NCBI GenBank assembly: GCA_016870995.1
Contig: VFZU01000045.1
Location: forward strand, 1 to 42,458
Direction: 5' to 3'
Length of the DNA: 42,458 nt
Source: Acidobacteriota bacterium
Lineage (GTDB): Bacteria > Acidobacteriota > Terriglobia > Bryobacterales > Bryobacteraceae
Part shown: one piece after another, positions 16,436-24,325 of the stretch
Position numbering within the stretch: the first letter of the stretch is position 1
How the letters are laid out: each line of letters starts with the position of its first letter
Notes under the pieces: model-generated
The model's input: the letters and a program-made list of their open reading frames with translations, nothing else
The model's database searches: none
What the model was told of the DNA's origin: nothing
Program-made: the position numbers and the translations under genes

Positions 16436-17845
16436 ATGGAACAATTCGACTTTGATCTGATGGTGGTGGGCAGTGGGCCCGCCGGCCATCACGCTGCCAT
16501 CGAAGCCGCAAAACACTGTAAGCGTGTGGCAATCGTTGACAAAGGCTTTGACCTCGGTGGTGTCTGCCTCCACACGGGCACGATTCCCAGCAAAACCCTG
16601 CGCGAAGCAGTTCTTTTTCTCAGCGGTTTTCGCCAGCGATCCTTCTATGGACGCGGCTATCGCGTCAAGGCTCAAATTCAGATCGAAGACTTGATGTTCC
16701 GTGTCTCAGAGGTCATCAAGCGACAATACGCCGTCATTCAGGATCAGCTTCAACGCCACGGCATCACGGCTCTGGACGGCCATGCCCGCTTTGCCGCCGA
16801 TCCGCACACCATCGAAGTCCACTCCGCTTCACACGCCCCTCATACCCACCGGGCTGCTCGAATTCTGCTTGCCTGCGGAACTCGTCCCGCACGTCGTGCG
16901 GACATTCCATTTGAGGCCCCGCAGGTCTACGATTCCGACGAATTCATTCAAATCACAGAAGGCGACTTTCCGAAATCACTGATTGTTGTCGGCGGCGGTG
17001 TCATCGGCCTTGAGTACGCCTCCATGGCTTCAGCACTGGGTAGCGAAGTTACGGTGGTTGAAGCACGCGACTCTTTGCTTCAGCACGTTGACAGTGAGAT
17101 CACGGCGGCGCTCGTCTATCAGCTCCGCAAGCAGAACGTCAGCTTCCGTTTGGGGGAAAAAGTGGTTTCTGTCGAAGCACCCGACGGCTCTCCCATGCGC
17201 GCCATTGCCAGGCTCGAGAGCGGGAAAACCCTCACCGCCGAGGCGCTGCTTTACGCCATAGGTCGTCAACCCAACACCGACAAACTCAACCTCGATCAAA
17301 TCGGCATCACAACTACTGAGCGGGGCCAAATCCCCGTCAACGAGTTCTTTCAAACCAAGATTCCCCACATCTACGCTGCTGGCGATATCGTTGGCTTCCC
17401 TTCGCTGGCATCGACTTCCATGGAGCAAGGTCGCGTCGCGGCCGCCCATATGTTCGACGTCCCTCGCGAGTGCCGCCCCGAGTTACTCCCGTTCGGGATC
17501 TACACGATCCCCGAGATCTCCATGGTCGGCCGAAACGAAGCACAATTGACCGCTGAAAAGATCCCCTACGAAGTCGGCGTTGCCCCCTTCGACGAGATCG
17601 CCAAAGCCCAAATCGCCGGCGATCAGAACGGCATTTTGAAGCTCATCTTTCATGCAGAAACCAGAGAGCTGCTTGGCGTTCACATCCTTGGCGATGGTGC
17701 TTCCGAGCTGGTCCACATCGGCCAGATGGTGATGGTGAATCGTGGCACGGTCGACATACTGCGCGATATGGTTTTCAACTATCCTTCGCTCGGCGAGGCC
17801 TACCGCGTCGCCGCCGCTGCCGGCCTCGACAAATTGCGTCGATAA
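16436..17845 (+). CDS. sthA: Soluble Si-specific NAD(P)+ transhydrogenase
   Basis: 469 residues from ATG 16436, which has a good Shine-Dalgarno (AGGAG about 5 bases upstream). It is a FAD protein exchanging hydride between NADPH and NAD+. The dinucleotide site GSGPAGHHAAIEAAK is at 12-26. The key clue is GGVCLHTGTIPSKTLRE: the first cysteine (C44) of the flavin disulfide reductase pair is present but the second is replaced by T49, as in SthA and unlike dihydrolipoamide dehydrogenase or glutathione reductase. A second nucleotide fold (VVGGGVIGLEYASMASALG) and a C-terminal dimer domain ending GEAYRVAAAAGLDKL are complete. Confidence 0.92.
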   Translation: MEQFDFDLMVVGSGPAGHHAAIEAAKHCKRVAIVDKGFDLGGVCLHTGTIPSKTLREAVLFLSGFRQRSFYGRGYRVKAQIQIEDLMFRVSEVIKRQYAVIQDQLQRHGITALDGHARFAADPHTIEVHSASHAPHTHRAARILLACGTRPARRADIPFEAPQVYDSDEFIQITEGDFPKSLIVVGGGVIGLEYASMASALGSEVTVVEARDSLLQHVDSEITAALVYQLRKQNVSFRLGEKVVSVEAPDGSPMRAIARLESGKTLTAEALLYAIGRQPNTDKLNLDQIGITTTERGQIPVNEFFQTKIPHIYAAGDIVGFPSLASTSMEQGRVAAAHMFDVPRECRPELLPFGIYTIPEISMVGRNEAQLTAEKIPYEVGVAPFDEIAKAQIAGDQNGILKLIFHAETRELLGVHILGDGASELVHIGQMVMVNRGTVDILRDMVFNYPSLGEAYRVAAAAGLDKLRR

Positions 17846-17855
17846 TCCAACGAGG

Positions 17856-19376
17856 TTAGCTCGAAGCCGAACCGGTTAATTCAGGCTGCAAAGTCTGCGT
17901 TTCTTCAAGGCCAATGTCTCGCGTGGGTAGCGTAAACCAAAACCGGCTGCCTTGGCCGATCTCGCTATCCACACCCACTTCTCCGCCATGCGCCTTTGCC
18001 ATATGCTTCACGATGGCAAGGCCCAGGCCGGTGCCACCCAATTCGCGGGACCGCGCTTTGTCCACTCGATAAAACCGCTCAAACAATCGCGAAAGGTCTT
18101 CCTTCGGGATGCCAGCCCCAGTGTCTTGAACGGAAATCTCCGTAAACGGAATCTTATGCTCCGGGTGATCAAACACACGCACCTGCAGGTTGATGCGGCC
18201 TCCTTCCGGAGTGTATTTGATCGCATTGTCGAGCAGGTTCGACAAGACTTGATGCACGGCTTCAGAATCGCAGAACGCCTCCAACCGGTTCCCGTCATTT
18301 TCTGCGGGCACGGGTTCTATCACCAGATCGATCTGCTTTTTCGAAGCGATAGGTAACAAGGATTCCCGACAGTCGAGCAGAAGGCCTTCAACGAAATAGC
18401 TGGCGAATTGAAACTTGGTGATACCCAGCTCAATCCGCGACAACGTCAGCAAGTCAGCGATCAGCCGGCCAAGCCTCTCGGTATTGGCAGAGATGATGTT
18501 CAGGAACTTCACGTTGTGTGCCGGGTCGTCGATCGCACCATCGAGCAGCGTCTCCGTGTAGCCTTGAATCGATGCAAGCGGAGTGCGCAACTCATGCGAC
18601 ACATTGATGATGAAATCCTTCCGCACCCGCTCCAGCTTCTCGAGCTCAGCATGTTCGCGCTCCAACTGCTCGAACATCGCCTCCAGCTTCTCGCCGGTCT
18701 CATTGAGTTTGCCCCCCAGCAATCCCAATTCATCAGACCCGGTGTCCTGCAACCTGGCCTGAAAATTCCCTACAGCCAACTGCGCGGCATACTCGATAAT
18801 CTGCCCCAGTTTCCTCGATACCGATCGCGCGAAAAACGCCATCAACAGGATCGAAGGGATAAACGCAATGGCCGTCGCCGTCAATAAGTGTCGTCGAATG
18901 ATGTCCACCTGCGTCTGCACTTCCTTCAATGGCACAGCCAGACGCAATGCACCGGAAGGCGAAGGCACCGCAACATAGAGGGAGTTGATCCCCACCGAGG
19001 CGCTCAGCCGCTTATCCGATCCAATCGTTCCCTTCAGCGCATCGATAATTTCGGGTCGGTCTGAGTGGTTCGCCAACTTGTTTGCCGCCTGCTCTGTATC
19101 TGCAAGCACAGTTCCATCTCTTCCCACCACCGTAATGCGTCCCCCTGCGGCTTTAGCCATGTCCTCCATCCGCGGCGCATTGCTCACCATAGTTTGCTCT
19201 TCAAGGGCCAGAATGCGGCACTTCTGTGTCAGCTCCATCTTCAGCGTGTCGACATAGGTGTCTTCCGCAATCCGCGAAGCCATAATGTCCACTGCCACCA
19301 GCGAGGTAATCAACACAGCCAGCACGGCGGCAATCAATTTCAAAAAGATCCGGCCAGTCAGAGGAGGCATGATCAT
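17856..19376 (-). CDS. Membrane sensor histidine kinase, PhoR-like
   Basis: 506 residues. Two membrane helices (about 12-32 and 165-183) flank an extracytoplasmic sensor of about 130 residues with a PAS/Cache-like segment (ITVVGRDGTVLADTE). A HAMP linker follows, then a coiled coil. The phospho-acceptor is H261 in NVSHELRTPLASIQGYTE. The HATPase domain holds SNLLDNAIKYTPEGG, DTGAGIPKEDL, FYRVDKARSRELGGTGLGLAIV and GSRFWFTLP. Architecture and motifs fit the PhoR/WalK group. No response regulator, phoU or pst gene is adjacent, so it is an orphan here. ATG 19370 is an alternative start. Confidence 0.9.
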   Translation of the reverse strand: MIMPPLTGRIFLKLIAAVLAVLITSLVAVDIMASRIAEDTYVDTLKMELTQKCRILALEEQTMVSNAPRMEDMAKAAGGRITVVGRDGTVLADTEQAANKLANHSDRPEIIDALKGTIGSDKRLSASVGINSLYVAVPSPSGALRLAVPLKEVQTQVDIIRRHLLTATAIAFIPSILLMAFFARSVSRKLGQIIEYAAQLAVGNFQARLQDTGSDELGLLGGKLNETGEKLEAMFEQLEREHAELEKLERVRKDFIINVSHELRTPLASIQGYTETLLDGAIDDPAHNVKFLNIISANTERLGRLIADLLTLSRIELGITKFQFASYFVEGLLLDCRESLLPIASKKQIDLVIEPVPAENDGNRLEAFCDSEAVHQVLSNLLDNAIKYTPEGGRINLQVRVFDHPEHKIPFTEISVQDTGAGIPKEDLSRLFERFYRVDKARSRELGGTGLGLAIVKHMAKAHGGEVGVDSEIGQGSRFWFTLPTRDIGLEETQTLQPELTGSASS

Positions 19377-19459
19377 TTAGCATATCTACGCTTTAATTAC
19401 AGCTTCATGACAGGGCGGGAAGTCCAAGCACTCGATCTGTGAGAAAAAGGCGAGTTTGA

Positions 19460-19795
19460 GTGCACTATATGCTCATGCTGCGTTTTCTTGCCTTCCTTGT
19501 CGTCGGTGTCCTCCTTTGGGCAGCAACTCCCGAGGATGCCGCAATTTCCGCCAAATTGAAGCAAAAGCTTTCCCGCTCCAAGCTCAATTCCGACGGCCTT
19601 CAATACAAGGTTCAGAACGGCGTTGTGGAATGGTCCGGCTCGGTTCAAATACCCCAACGTAAAGGCGCCGCCACCAGAATGGCCAAATCCGCCGGAGCAA
19701 AACGGGTCGTGAATCGCATCACAGTCAATGCTCAAGCCCACCGCGGGCTCCAGACTTCTCCACGAACCGCAACCGTCTTCGTTCCCAAGCGCTGA
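19460..19795 (+). CDS. Small exported BON-domain protein
   Basis: 111 residues from GTG 19460, which has AAGG about 9 bases upstream; in-frame ATGs at 19469 and 19475 are alternatives. A signal peptide (MLMLRFLAFLVVGVLLWAA) is followed by one BON domain: AAISAKLKQKLSRSKL, LQYKVQNGVVEWSGSV, RKGAATRMAKSAGAKRVVNRITV. BON domains bind phospholipid or other envelope ligands, as in OsmY. The 18-residue tail (RGLQTSPRTATVFVPKR) is basic and unstructured. It lies divergent to the sensor kinase and upstream of the TMTC-like gene. Confidence 0.78.
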   Translation: MHYMLMLRFLAFLVVGVLLWAATPEDAAISAKLKQKLSRSKLNSDGLQYKVQNGVVEWSGSVQIPQRKGAATRMAKSAGAKRVVNRITVNAQAHRGLQTSPRTATVFVPKR

Positions 19796-19825
19796 GGTTG
19801 GCCTTCGGTGCTAGTCTTCTAAGAC

Positions 19826-21556
19826 GTGGATTCTCAAAATCTGAAAAAGCCCCTGCTGGCGTGGTTCGCTCTTCTTCCGCTGCTCATCCTCGTTTTCGGC
19901 CCCTCCTTTAGCGGCGGCTTTCTCTTCGACGATTACAGCGGGATTCAGAATAACGGCGAAATCCGCGAGGTCAGCATTGCAAATCTGATTCGTCTCGTTC
20001 GTAGCCACCACGATGTCCGCGCAGTCGACCATCACCCTGTTCCGGCCGTGACATTCATGGCCGACTACCAATGGACAGCTCTCGATCCCTTCGGCTACCG
20101 CATCACAAACCTCATCTCTCATTGGCTCACCTGCGGCATCATTCTGCTTTGGCTCCTCGAGATTTGGCGCATCCGTAGCCGTCAGGCCAAGCAGGATCCA
20201 GACCACCCCGAAGGCTTCTGGTTTGCAGCCAGTCTGACCTTACTCTGGGCAGTCCATCCTCTCTCATCGATGACGGTTTCCTACATCACCGGTCGTCAGG
20301 AGAACCTTCTCATAGGCTTCTCAGCTCTATCGATGTACGCTTTGCTTCGCGGTTGGCCTATCGTCAGCTATGGGGCCGCCGTTGCCGCATTCCTCTGCAA
20401 AGAAGTCGCCGTCGCACTCCCCGGCTCACTGTTTCTTCTCGATTGGTGCCAGGGCGGGGAAGGCGTCCTCCGCACTTTCCGCAATCGCATCCGGTACTAC
20501 TGCATCCTCACCGCCAGTTGGCTATTGCTCTGTGTCTACCATCTGCGCGGCAGCCGCACCCACGAACTCGGTGTCAACGGTCCTCCGCTCTCCACTCCCA
20601 TCGCCTACTTCAAAGCCCAATGCGGAGTCATTGCCAGCTATTTCTCAAAGCAATTCTGCCCAGCACCACTTGAGTTCTATCCCTACATTCATCCTGTTGA
20701 ATCCGCCGCGGAATGGGTGCCATTCCTCATCGCCATCCTCGTCTACATTGCCATTGCTGTCTACAGTCTGCGTTGGTCCCGCTGGCTCGCCGTCGCATTG
20801 ATCTTCCCTCTGCTTGTTCTATCGCCAACGTCCTCGGTGATCCCAATCTCTTTTGAGCCCGCCATGGAATACCGCATGTATTTCCCCTCAATCGCCATCT
20901 GGGCCTTGCTTCTCACGGCCGCCTGGCACTGGCTCAAACCTATGCCAGCCAGGCTCGCCCTGTCTGCCTGCCTCATCCTTTTCTACGGCACCCTCACGCA
21001 CCTCAGATCGTACGACTACCAATCAGCCCAAACACTCACTGAAAAAGACCTCGCCGCGAATCCCAAAAATCTCCATGCCTTCGAGGGCCTCGCCAACATC
21101 TACACGGTCGGCAAGCGATTCGAACTTGGTCAGCAAATGGGCTGGAAGCTCGTCGATTGGGCACTCTCACAAAACAATAAGAACTACGCTTCGCGTGGCT
21201 ACAACGTATTGGGCGAAAACCAAATGGCCCAAGGTCACAAGGCCGAGGCCAAAGAGCACTTCTTGAGGGCTGCAGCCTTATCCAACTATTGGCCTGCAGT
21301 GCTAAATCAGGCTCGCCTTCATGTGGATCTCTACGAACTGAAAGAAGCCGAGCCGCTTTTGCGCAACTATCTCGCCATCTTCCCTCACAACCAGGACGCG
21401 ATTCTGCTTCTCTATGAGCGCAAGATGTCCGGCAATCAGGTTGACGAAGCCGAAAAGATCTTTGAGGATTTCATGAAGCTCTATCCCGAACGCGACGACC
21501 TCGATGTTCAGCGCACAAGAATCCTGCGCCTTCGCAAGAAGCTCGCCAACCCCTAA
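19826..21556 (+). CDS. TMTC-like membrane protein: glycosyltransferase-type helices plus TPRs
   Basis: 576 residues from GTG 19826. Residues 1 to about 395 hold around ten membrane helices, with DDYSGIQNN in the first extracytoplasmic loop, HHPVPAVTFMADYQW, YRITNLISHWL, AVHPLSSMTVSYITGRQ and FLCKEVAVALP. This is the layout of TMTC/DUF1736-type GT-C proteins, where the acidic pair of the first loop is catalytic in related O-mannosyltransferases. Residues from about 410 to the end form four or so TPRs (HAFEGLANIYTVGKRFELGQQ, YNVLGENQMAQGHKAEAKEHFLRAA). It is likely an inner-membrane protein glycosyltransferase, by analogy only. The last codons overlap the convergent oxidoreductase gene by 4 bp. 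Confidence 0.75.
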   Translation: MDSQNLKKPLLAWFALLPLLILVFGPSFSGGFLFDDYSGIQNNGEIREVSIANLIRLVRSHHDVRAVDHHPVPAVTFMADYQWTALDPFGYRITNLISHWLTCGIILLWLLEIWRIRSRQAKQDPDHPEGFWFAASLTLLWAVHPLSSMTVSYITGRQENLLIGFSALSMYALLRGWPIVSYGAAVAAFLCKEVAVALPGSLFLLDWCQGGEGVLRTFRNRIRYYCILTASWLLLCVYHLRGSRTHELGVNGPPLSTPIAYFKAQCGVIASYFSKQFCPAPLEFYPYIHPVESAAEWVPFLIAILVYIAIAVYSLRWSRWLAVALIFPLLVLSPTSSVIPISFEPAMEYRMYFPSIAIWALLLTAAWHWLKPMPARLALSACLILFYGTLTHLRSYDYQSAQTLTEKDLAANPKNLHAFEGLANIYTVGKRFELGQQMGWKLVDWALSQNNKNYASRGYNVLGENQMAQGHKAEAKEHFLRAAALSNYWPAVLNQARLHVDLYELKEAEPLLRNYLAIFPHNQDAILLLYERKMSGNQVDEAEKIFEDFMKLYPERDDLDVQRTRILRLRKKLANP

Positions 21557-22896
21557 ACCTGCTTCGGGTCCGGATGAATATACGGCTTACGATACGGTCT
21601 GCGCAGCAGCTTCGTCGCTTCCGGATCGTTGGTCACGATCATCTTCGCCGGGTCATAACTCAGTGTTCGCCCCAACTGCATCGACAGATTCGCCAGGATA
21701 CACGCTGCGGTTGAAATGTGTCCCTGCTCAATGTCGGCCACTGGTCGCGAGCGCTTGTCGATCGCGGCCAATAGATCTCTCATGTGTCCACGAATGGCCG
21801 GGGCCACATGCCGTTCCAGATCCTGCTCGGTCTTGTCCTCTGGATATTGCTCCAGCTCGAACGTCACATCCTTATGCGCAGCCGCTTCGCCCTTGCCGAG
21901 CGGAATGTAGTCATAGCTATTCACGCTTGCCTTGAGCGTTGCCTTGTCCCCATAGAACGTCGCTCCCCACGGATACTTCGGGTCGGGCGGCGCGCCCCAC
22001 GAACGGTGCGTCCAGATCACCTTCACATTGCCAAAATCAAAACTCGCTTCTTGCGTATCCGGAATATTCGCCTTCGATGCCTTATCGATCAGGATGCCCC
22101 CAGAAGATGAAATGCTCTTGGGCCAACCCAGCCCCATCATCCAGCGCACCATGTCGAGCATGTGTACGCACATATCGCCCATGATTCCGTTGCCGTACTC
22201 GTTAAACGCCCGCCACCGTCGCGGATGCACGAGCGGATTGTACGGTCGCATCGGCGCGGGTCCTGTCCACATTTCATAGTCGAGATTCTCCGGCGGCGTT
22301 CCATCCGGCGGATTCTCTTTCGCCCGCATGTGGTAGTAACAGTAGATTTCAACCAGCCCGAGATTGCCCAGTTTTCCGCTGTCGAGGTACCGCTCTTTGG
22401 CTTCGATCAAGTGCGGTGTCGATCGGCGTTGGGTCCCAATCTGCACCACGCGCTTGTACTTTCGCGCCGCCGCCAGCATCGCCTCACCTTCAACAACATC
22501 CACCCCGATCGGCTTCTGCACATACATGTCCACGCCCGCCCTGGCGGCTTCGATCATTGGCAGCGCATGCCAGTGGTCTGGCGTTGCGATCTCCACCAGA
22601 TCGAGATCCTTCTCGGCCAGCATCTTCCGGTAGTCGGTGTAGATTCTTGGCCGCTTCTTCGATATCTGCCGCGACGCAATCAGGTCCGCCGCCTTATCCA
22701 GCATCACCTTGTCGACATCGCAAATCGAAACCACTTCAACCGGGGCAATCTGCACCAGCCGCAGCAGGTCCGACTTTCCGTACCATCCAGATCCAATCAA
22801 CCCCACGCGGCGTTTCTTCTGCACATCAAATGTCTGGGCAGAAATGTCATAAGCCATCGAGGCGGCTGTAGAGGAAAGAAAGGATCGTCGTAGCAT
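21553..22896 (-). CDS. Tat-exported Gfo/Idh/MocA-family oxidoreductase
   Basis: 447 residues from ATG 22896, chosen because it begins MLRRSFLSSTAASMAYD, a Tat-type signal; the longer frame would run into tetR. The NAD(P)-binding fold is clear (RRVGLIGSGWYGKSDLLRL), followed by EKDLDLVEIATPDHWHALPMIEAARAGVDMYVQKPI, which carries the family lysine of the EKP-type motif (here QKPI). The C-terminal alpha/beta domain includes GNGIMGDMCVHMLDMVRWMM. Such exported members in Acidobacteriota and Planctomycetota act on sugars or glycosides. It lies 13 bp downstream of the TetR gene, so it is probably under the same control. Confidence 0.86.
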   Translation of the reverse strand: MLRRSFLSSTAASMAYDISAQTFDVQKKRRVGLIGSGWYGKSDLLRLVQIAPVEVVSICDVDKVMLDKAADLIASRQISKKRPRIYTDYRKMLAEKDLDLVEIATPDHWHALPMIEAARAGVDMYVQKPIGVDVVEGEAMLAAARKYKRVVQIGTQRRSTPHLIEAKERYLDSGKLGNLGLVEIYCYYHMRAKENPPDGTPPENLDYEMWTGPAPMRPYNPLVHPRRWRAFNEYGNGIMGDMCVHMLDMVRWMMGLGWPKSISSSGGILIDKASKANIPDTQEASFDFGNVKVIWTHRSWGAPPDPKYPWGATFYGDKATLKASVNSYDYIPLGKGEAAAHKDVTFELEQYPEDKTEQDLERHVAPAIRGHMRDLLAAIDKRSRPVADIEQGHISTAACILANLSMQLGRTLSYDPAKMIVTNDPEATKLLRRPYRKPYIHPDPKQV

Positions 22897-22909
22897 GAGC
22901 TTTACCGCT

Positions 22910-23452
22910 TCAAAGTATATGTCGTTTTGCCTGCAGTCCGGCAATCAACGCGTCGAGCCCTTTCCGTAATCCACCCCGGTCCCCGCTGCCGCCAAACTTT
23001 CCTGCCGCCTCCAGCGAAGCAAAACCATGCAGAAAAGCCCATAAGGCCACCACCCCCGCTGTGTCATCCGGGTCTCCCGTAATCGCTCCCACCTCCTTGA
23101 GCAATCGATTCCAGATGGCCTTTGAAACTCCAGTCGAGTTCGCCTCGGTACTCCGGCTCGCGATCAGCGCGTACAACTCGGGTTTGCTCCTTGCAAACGC
23201 GAGGTACACCTCTGCGATAGCCTGCAGCCCATTAGCCCCTTCGAGATGCTCCCACAACTCGTCAGCGGCCCTCCGGCCCAATCCATTCTCCATTGCCGCA
23301 CGGTCTGCGAAGTGGTGGTAGAGGCTCGAAGCTTGCACCCCAAGTTTCTTGGCTACCGACCGCATCGACAACGCCGCCCAACCCTCCTTCGCGACGATTT
23401 CGAGGGCGGCATCCAGAATCTCGTTGCGCGTTGTTTTTGCGGGATAGGGCAT
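22910..23452 (-). CDS. TetR/AcrR-family repressor with WHG-type C-terminal domain
   Basis: 180 residues from ATG 23452 (MPYPAKTTRNEILDAAL). The helix-turn-helix is typical: AALSMRSVAKKLGVQASSLYHHFADRAAMENGL. The C-terminal ligand-binding part contains ALWAFLHGFASLEAAGKF, the W-HG-L pattern of the TetR_C_33 (WHG) group. It is divergent from the interrupted DUF4260 gene and 13 bp upstream of the Gfo/Idh gene. Three copies of an 11-bp near-palindrome, TAACA-S-TGTTA, lie in the divergent region and overlap the putative promoters of both sides, which suggests self-repression and repression of the DUF4260 gene. The ligand is unknown. Confidence 0.87.
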   Translation of the reverse strand: MPYPAKTTRNEILDAALEIVAKEGWAALSMRSVAKKLGVQASSLYHHFADRAAMENGLGRRAADELWEHLEGANGLQAIAEVYLAFARSKPELYALIASRSTEANSTGVSKAIWNRLLKEVGAITGDPDDTAGVVALWAFLHGFASLEAAGKFGGSGDRGGLRKGLDALIAGLQAKRHIL

Positions 23453-23524
23453 GCCTAACAGTGTAGGTCTTGACAGGAGTTCTCGCAAAAATTACAGTGT
23501 TAGATATGAAAACGAACACTGTTA
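23453..23524. promoter_or_regulatory. tetR/DUF4260 divergent promoter with three TetR-type operator copies
   Basis: Near-palindromes of the form TAACA-S-TGTTA occur at 23456-23466 (9 of 11 match), 23492-23502 (10 of 11) and 23514-23524 (10 of 11). Plus-strand promoter: TTGACA 23470-23475, 17-bp spacer, TACAGT 23493-23498, then 7 bases to ATG 23506. Minus-strand promoter: TTGCGA, 17-bp spacer, TACACT (23465-23460), then 7 bases to ATG 23452. Each -10 box lies inside an operator copy, so bound repressor would block both polymerases. Neither start has a Shine-Dalgarno. Confidence 0.65.
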
Positions 23525-23856
23525 TCCTTCTTCGTCTGGAGGCACTGAAAGCATTCAGTATCCTTCAATTTTCCTATCACTGAGCTGGAGCATCCTGGTG
23601 GACTTTCGTAGCATTATTTCTGTTGCCTGACGCAGCGATGCTGGGATACTTGAAGGGCAGGGAAGTTGGCGCAATTCTCTACAACGCTGCCCACACCTAC
23701 AGCATTGCCATCGCAAGTTGTCTCGTTTTCTGTATCGCCACACAGAGTTCTCCCTCCCCGCTTGGACTGATCTGGCCAGCCCACATTGCCTTTGATCGCC
23801 TGCTCGGCTATGGCCTCAAATTTCCGACTGGTTTCCACTTCACGCACCTGTCATAG
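23506..23856 (+). pseudogene. DUF4260-family membrane protein gene broken by an in-frame TGA
   Basis: Reading from ATG 23506 gives MKTNTVILLRLEALKAF, then TGA at 23581-23583 after 25 codons. The same frame continues open to 23856 as ASWWTFVALFLLPDAAMLGYLKGREVGAILYNAAHTY and ends DRLLGYGLKFPTGFHFTHLS (broken up here by position). These are DUF4260 hallmarks (SWW-F, PD--MLGYL, G-ILYN--HTY, GYGLK-PTGF--THL). Only one codon separates the two parts from a full 116-residue protein; CGA to TGA is one plausible transition. A restart at TTG 23623 would give only the C-terminal half. A sequencing error or read-through cannot be excluded. The promoter looks intact. Confidence 0.75.
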
Positions 23857-23860
23857 CAAA

Positions 23861-23881
23861 GGCGTCCCATTTGGGGACGCC
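23861..23881. terminator. Hairpin between convergent DUF4260 and repeat-protein genes
   Basis: GGCGTCCC at 23861-23868 and GGGACGCC at 23874-23881 form a perfect 8-bp stem with a 5-base loop, four bases after the DUF4260 stop. Three A residues precede it (a short T-run on the minus strand) and a T/C-rich stretch follows. It lies between convergent genes and may serve both as a bidirectional terminator. Confidence 0.6.
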
Positions 23882-23909
23882 TCCGATGTCTTCTTCTGTT
23901 TAGGCAGAC

Positions 23910-24200
23910 CTATTGCTGCTTCTCAAAAGGCTTCTCGATGGTGTTTCCGACTGCCTTGAGCCCTTTCTTGGTTTCCTTACCCACAACTTTTGCGCCCTTC
24001 CCCGTCTCGTGTGCCAAAACTTTGGCACCCTTCTCGGCGCCATGCACTGCGGCCTTCGTACCTTTCTCCGCGTCGTGCGCTACCACCTTGGCTCCTTTCT
24101 CTGTGGCTTGAACCACCTTCTTGGCACCCGTGGCCACATCCTGGGCTGGCATCATCAGTGCTCCAGCCATCATCGTGAGGATCATCCAATCAGTTTGCAT
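23910..24200 (-). CDS. Small exported protein of six 11-residue amphipathic repeats
   Basis: 96 residues. ATG 24200 is preceded by a very strong Shine-Dalgarno (GGAGG about 7 bases upstream). A signal peptide (MQTDWMILTMMAGALMMPAQ) is followed by six tandem 11-residue units beginning at about residue 25: GAKKVVQATEK, GAKVVAHDAEK, GTKAAVHGAEK, GAKVLAHETGK, GAKVVGKETKK, GLKAVGNTIEK. The period and composition resemble LEA-type or apolipoprotein-like amphipathic helices, which protect or coat membranes and proteins. No family is firmly recognised. It is divergent from msrA, which may hint at a stress role; that is inference. Confidence 0.7.
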   Translation of the reverse strand: MQTDWMILTMMAGALMMPAQDVATGAKKVVQATEKGAKVVAHDAEKGTKAAVHGAEKGAKVLAHETGKGAKVVGKETKKGLKAVGNTIEKPFEKQQ

Positions 24201-24325
24201 TGATCCACCTCCAAATGGTGTGACGCCTCACCCAGCCATCGCCCTTGCTCCCCTCGACAGGCTAAAGTTTGCTCCATCTCAAGGGGGCGTAACTTCATCC
24301 ATTACAGTAGACAATAGGTGATCGT
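24201..24325. other. Intergenic region between divergent repeat-protein and msrA genes
   Basis: 125 bp. It contains the strong GGAGG ribosome site of the minus-strand gene (around 24208-24213) and, for msrA, AGGTGAT about 5 bases before ATG 24326. TACAGT at 24303-24308 is a possible -10 box for msrA but no good -35 partner is seen. No clear operator repeat was found. Confidence 0.4.

Noticed and set aside
16436-17845. Dihydrolipoamide dehydrogenase
   Set aside because: The second redox-active cysteine is replaced by Thr49, which fits the soluble transhydrogenase and not a disulfide reductase.
23581-23583. Selenocysteine reading of the in-frame TGA in the DUF4260 gene
   Set aside because: DUF4260 proteins are not known selenoproteins, no stem-loop of SECIS type is obvious just after the TGA, and the position falls in a variable spot before SWW.
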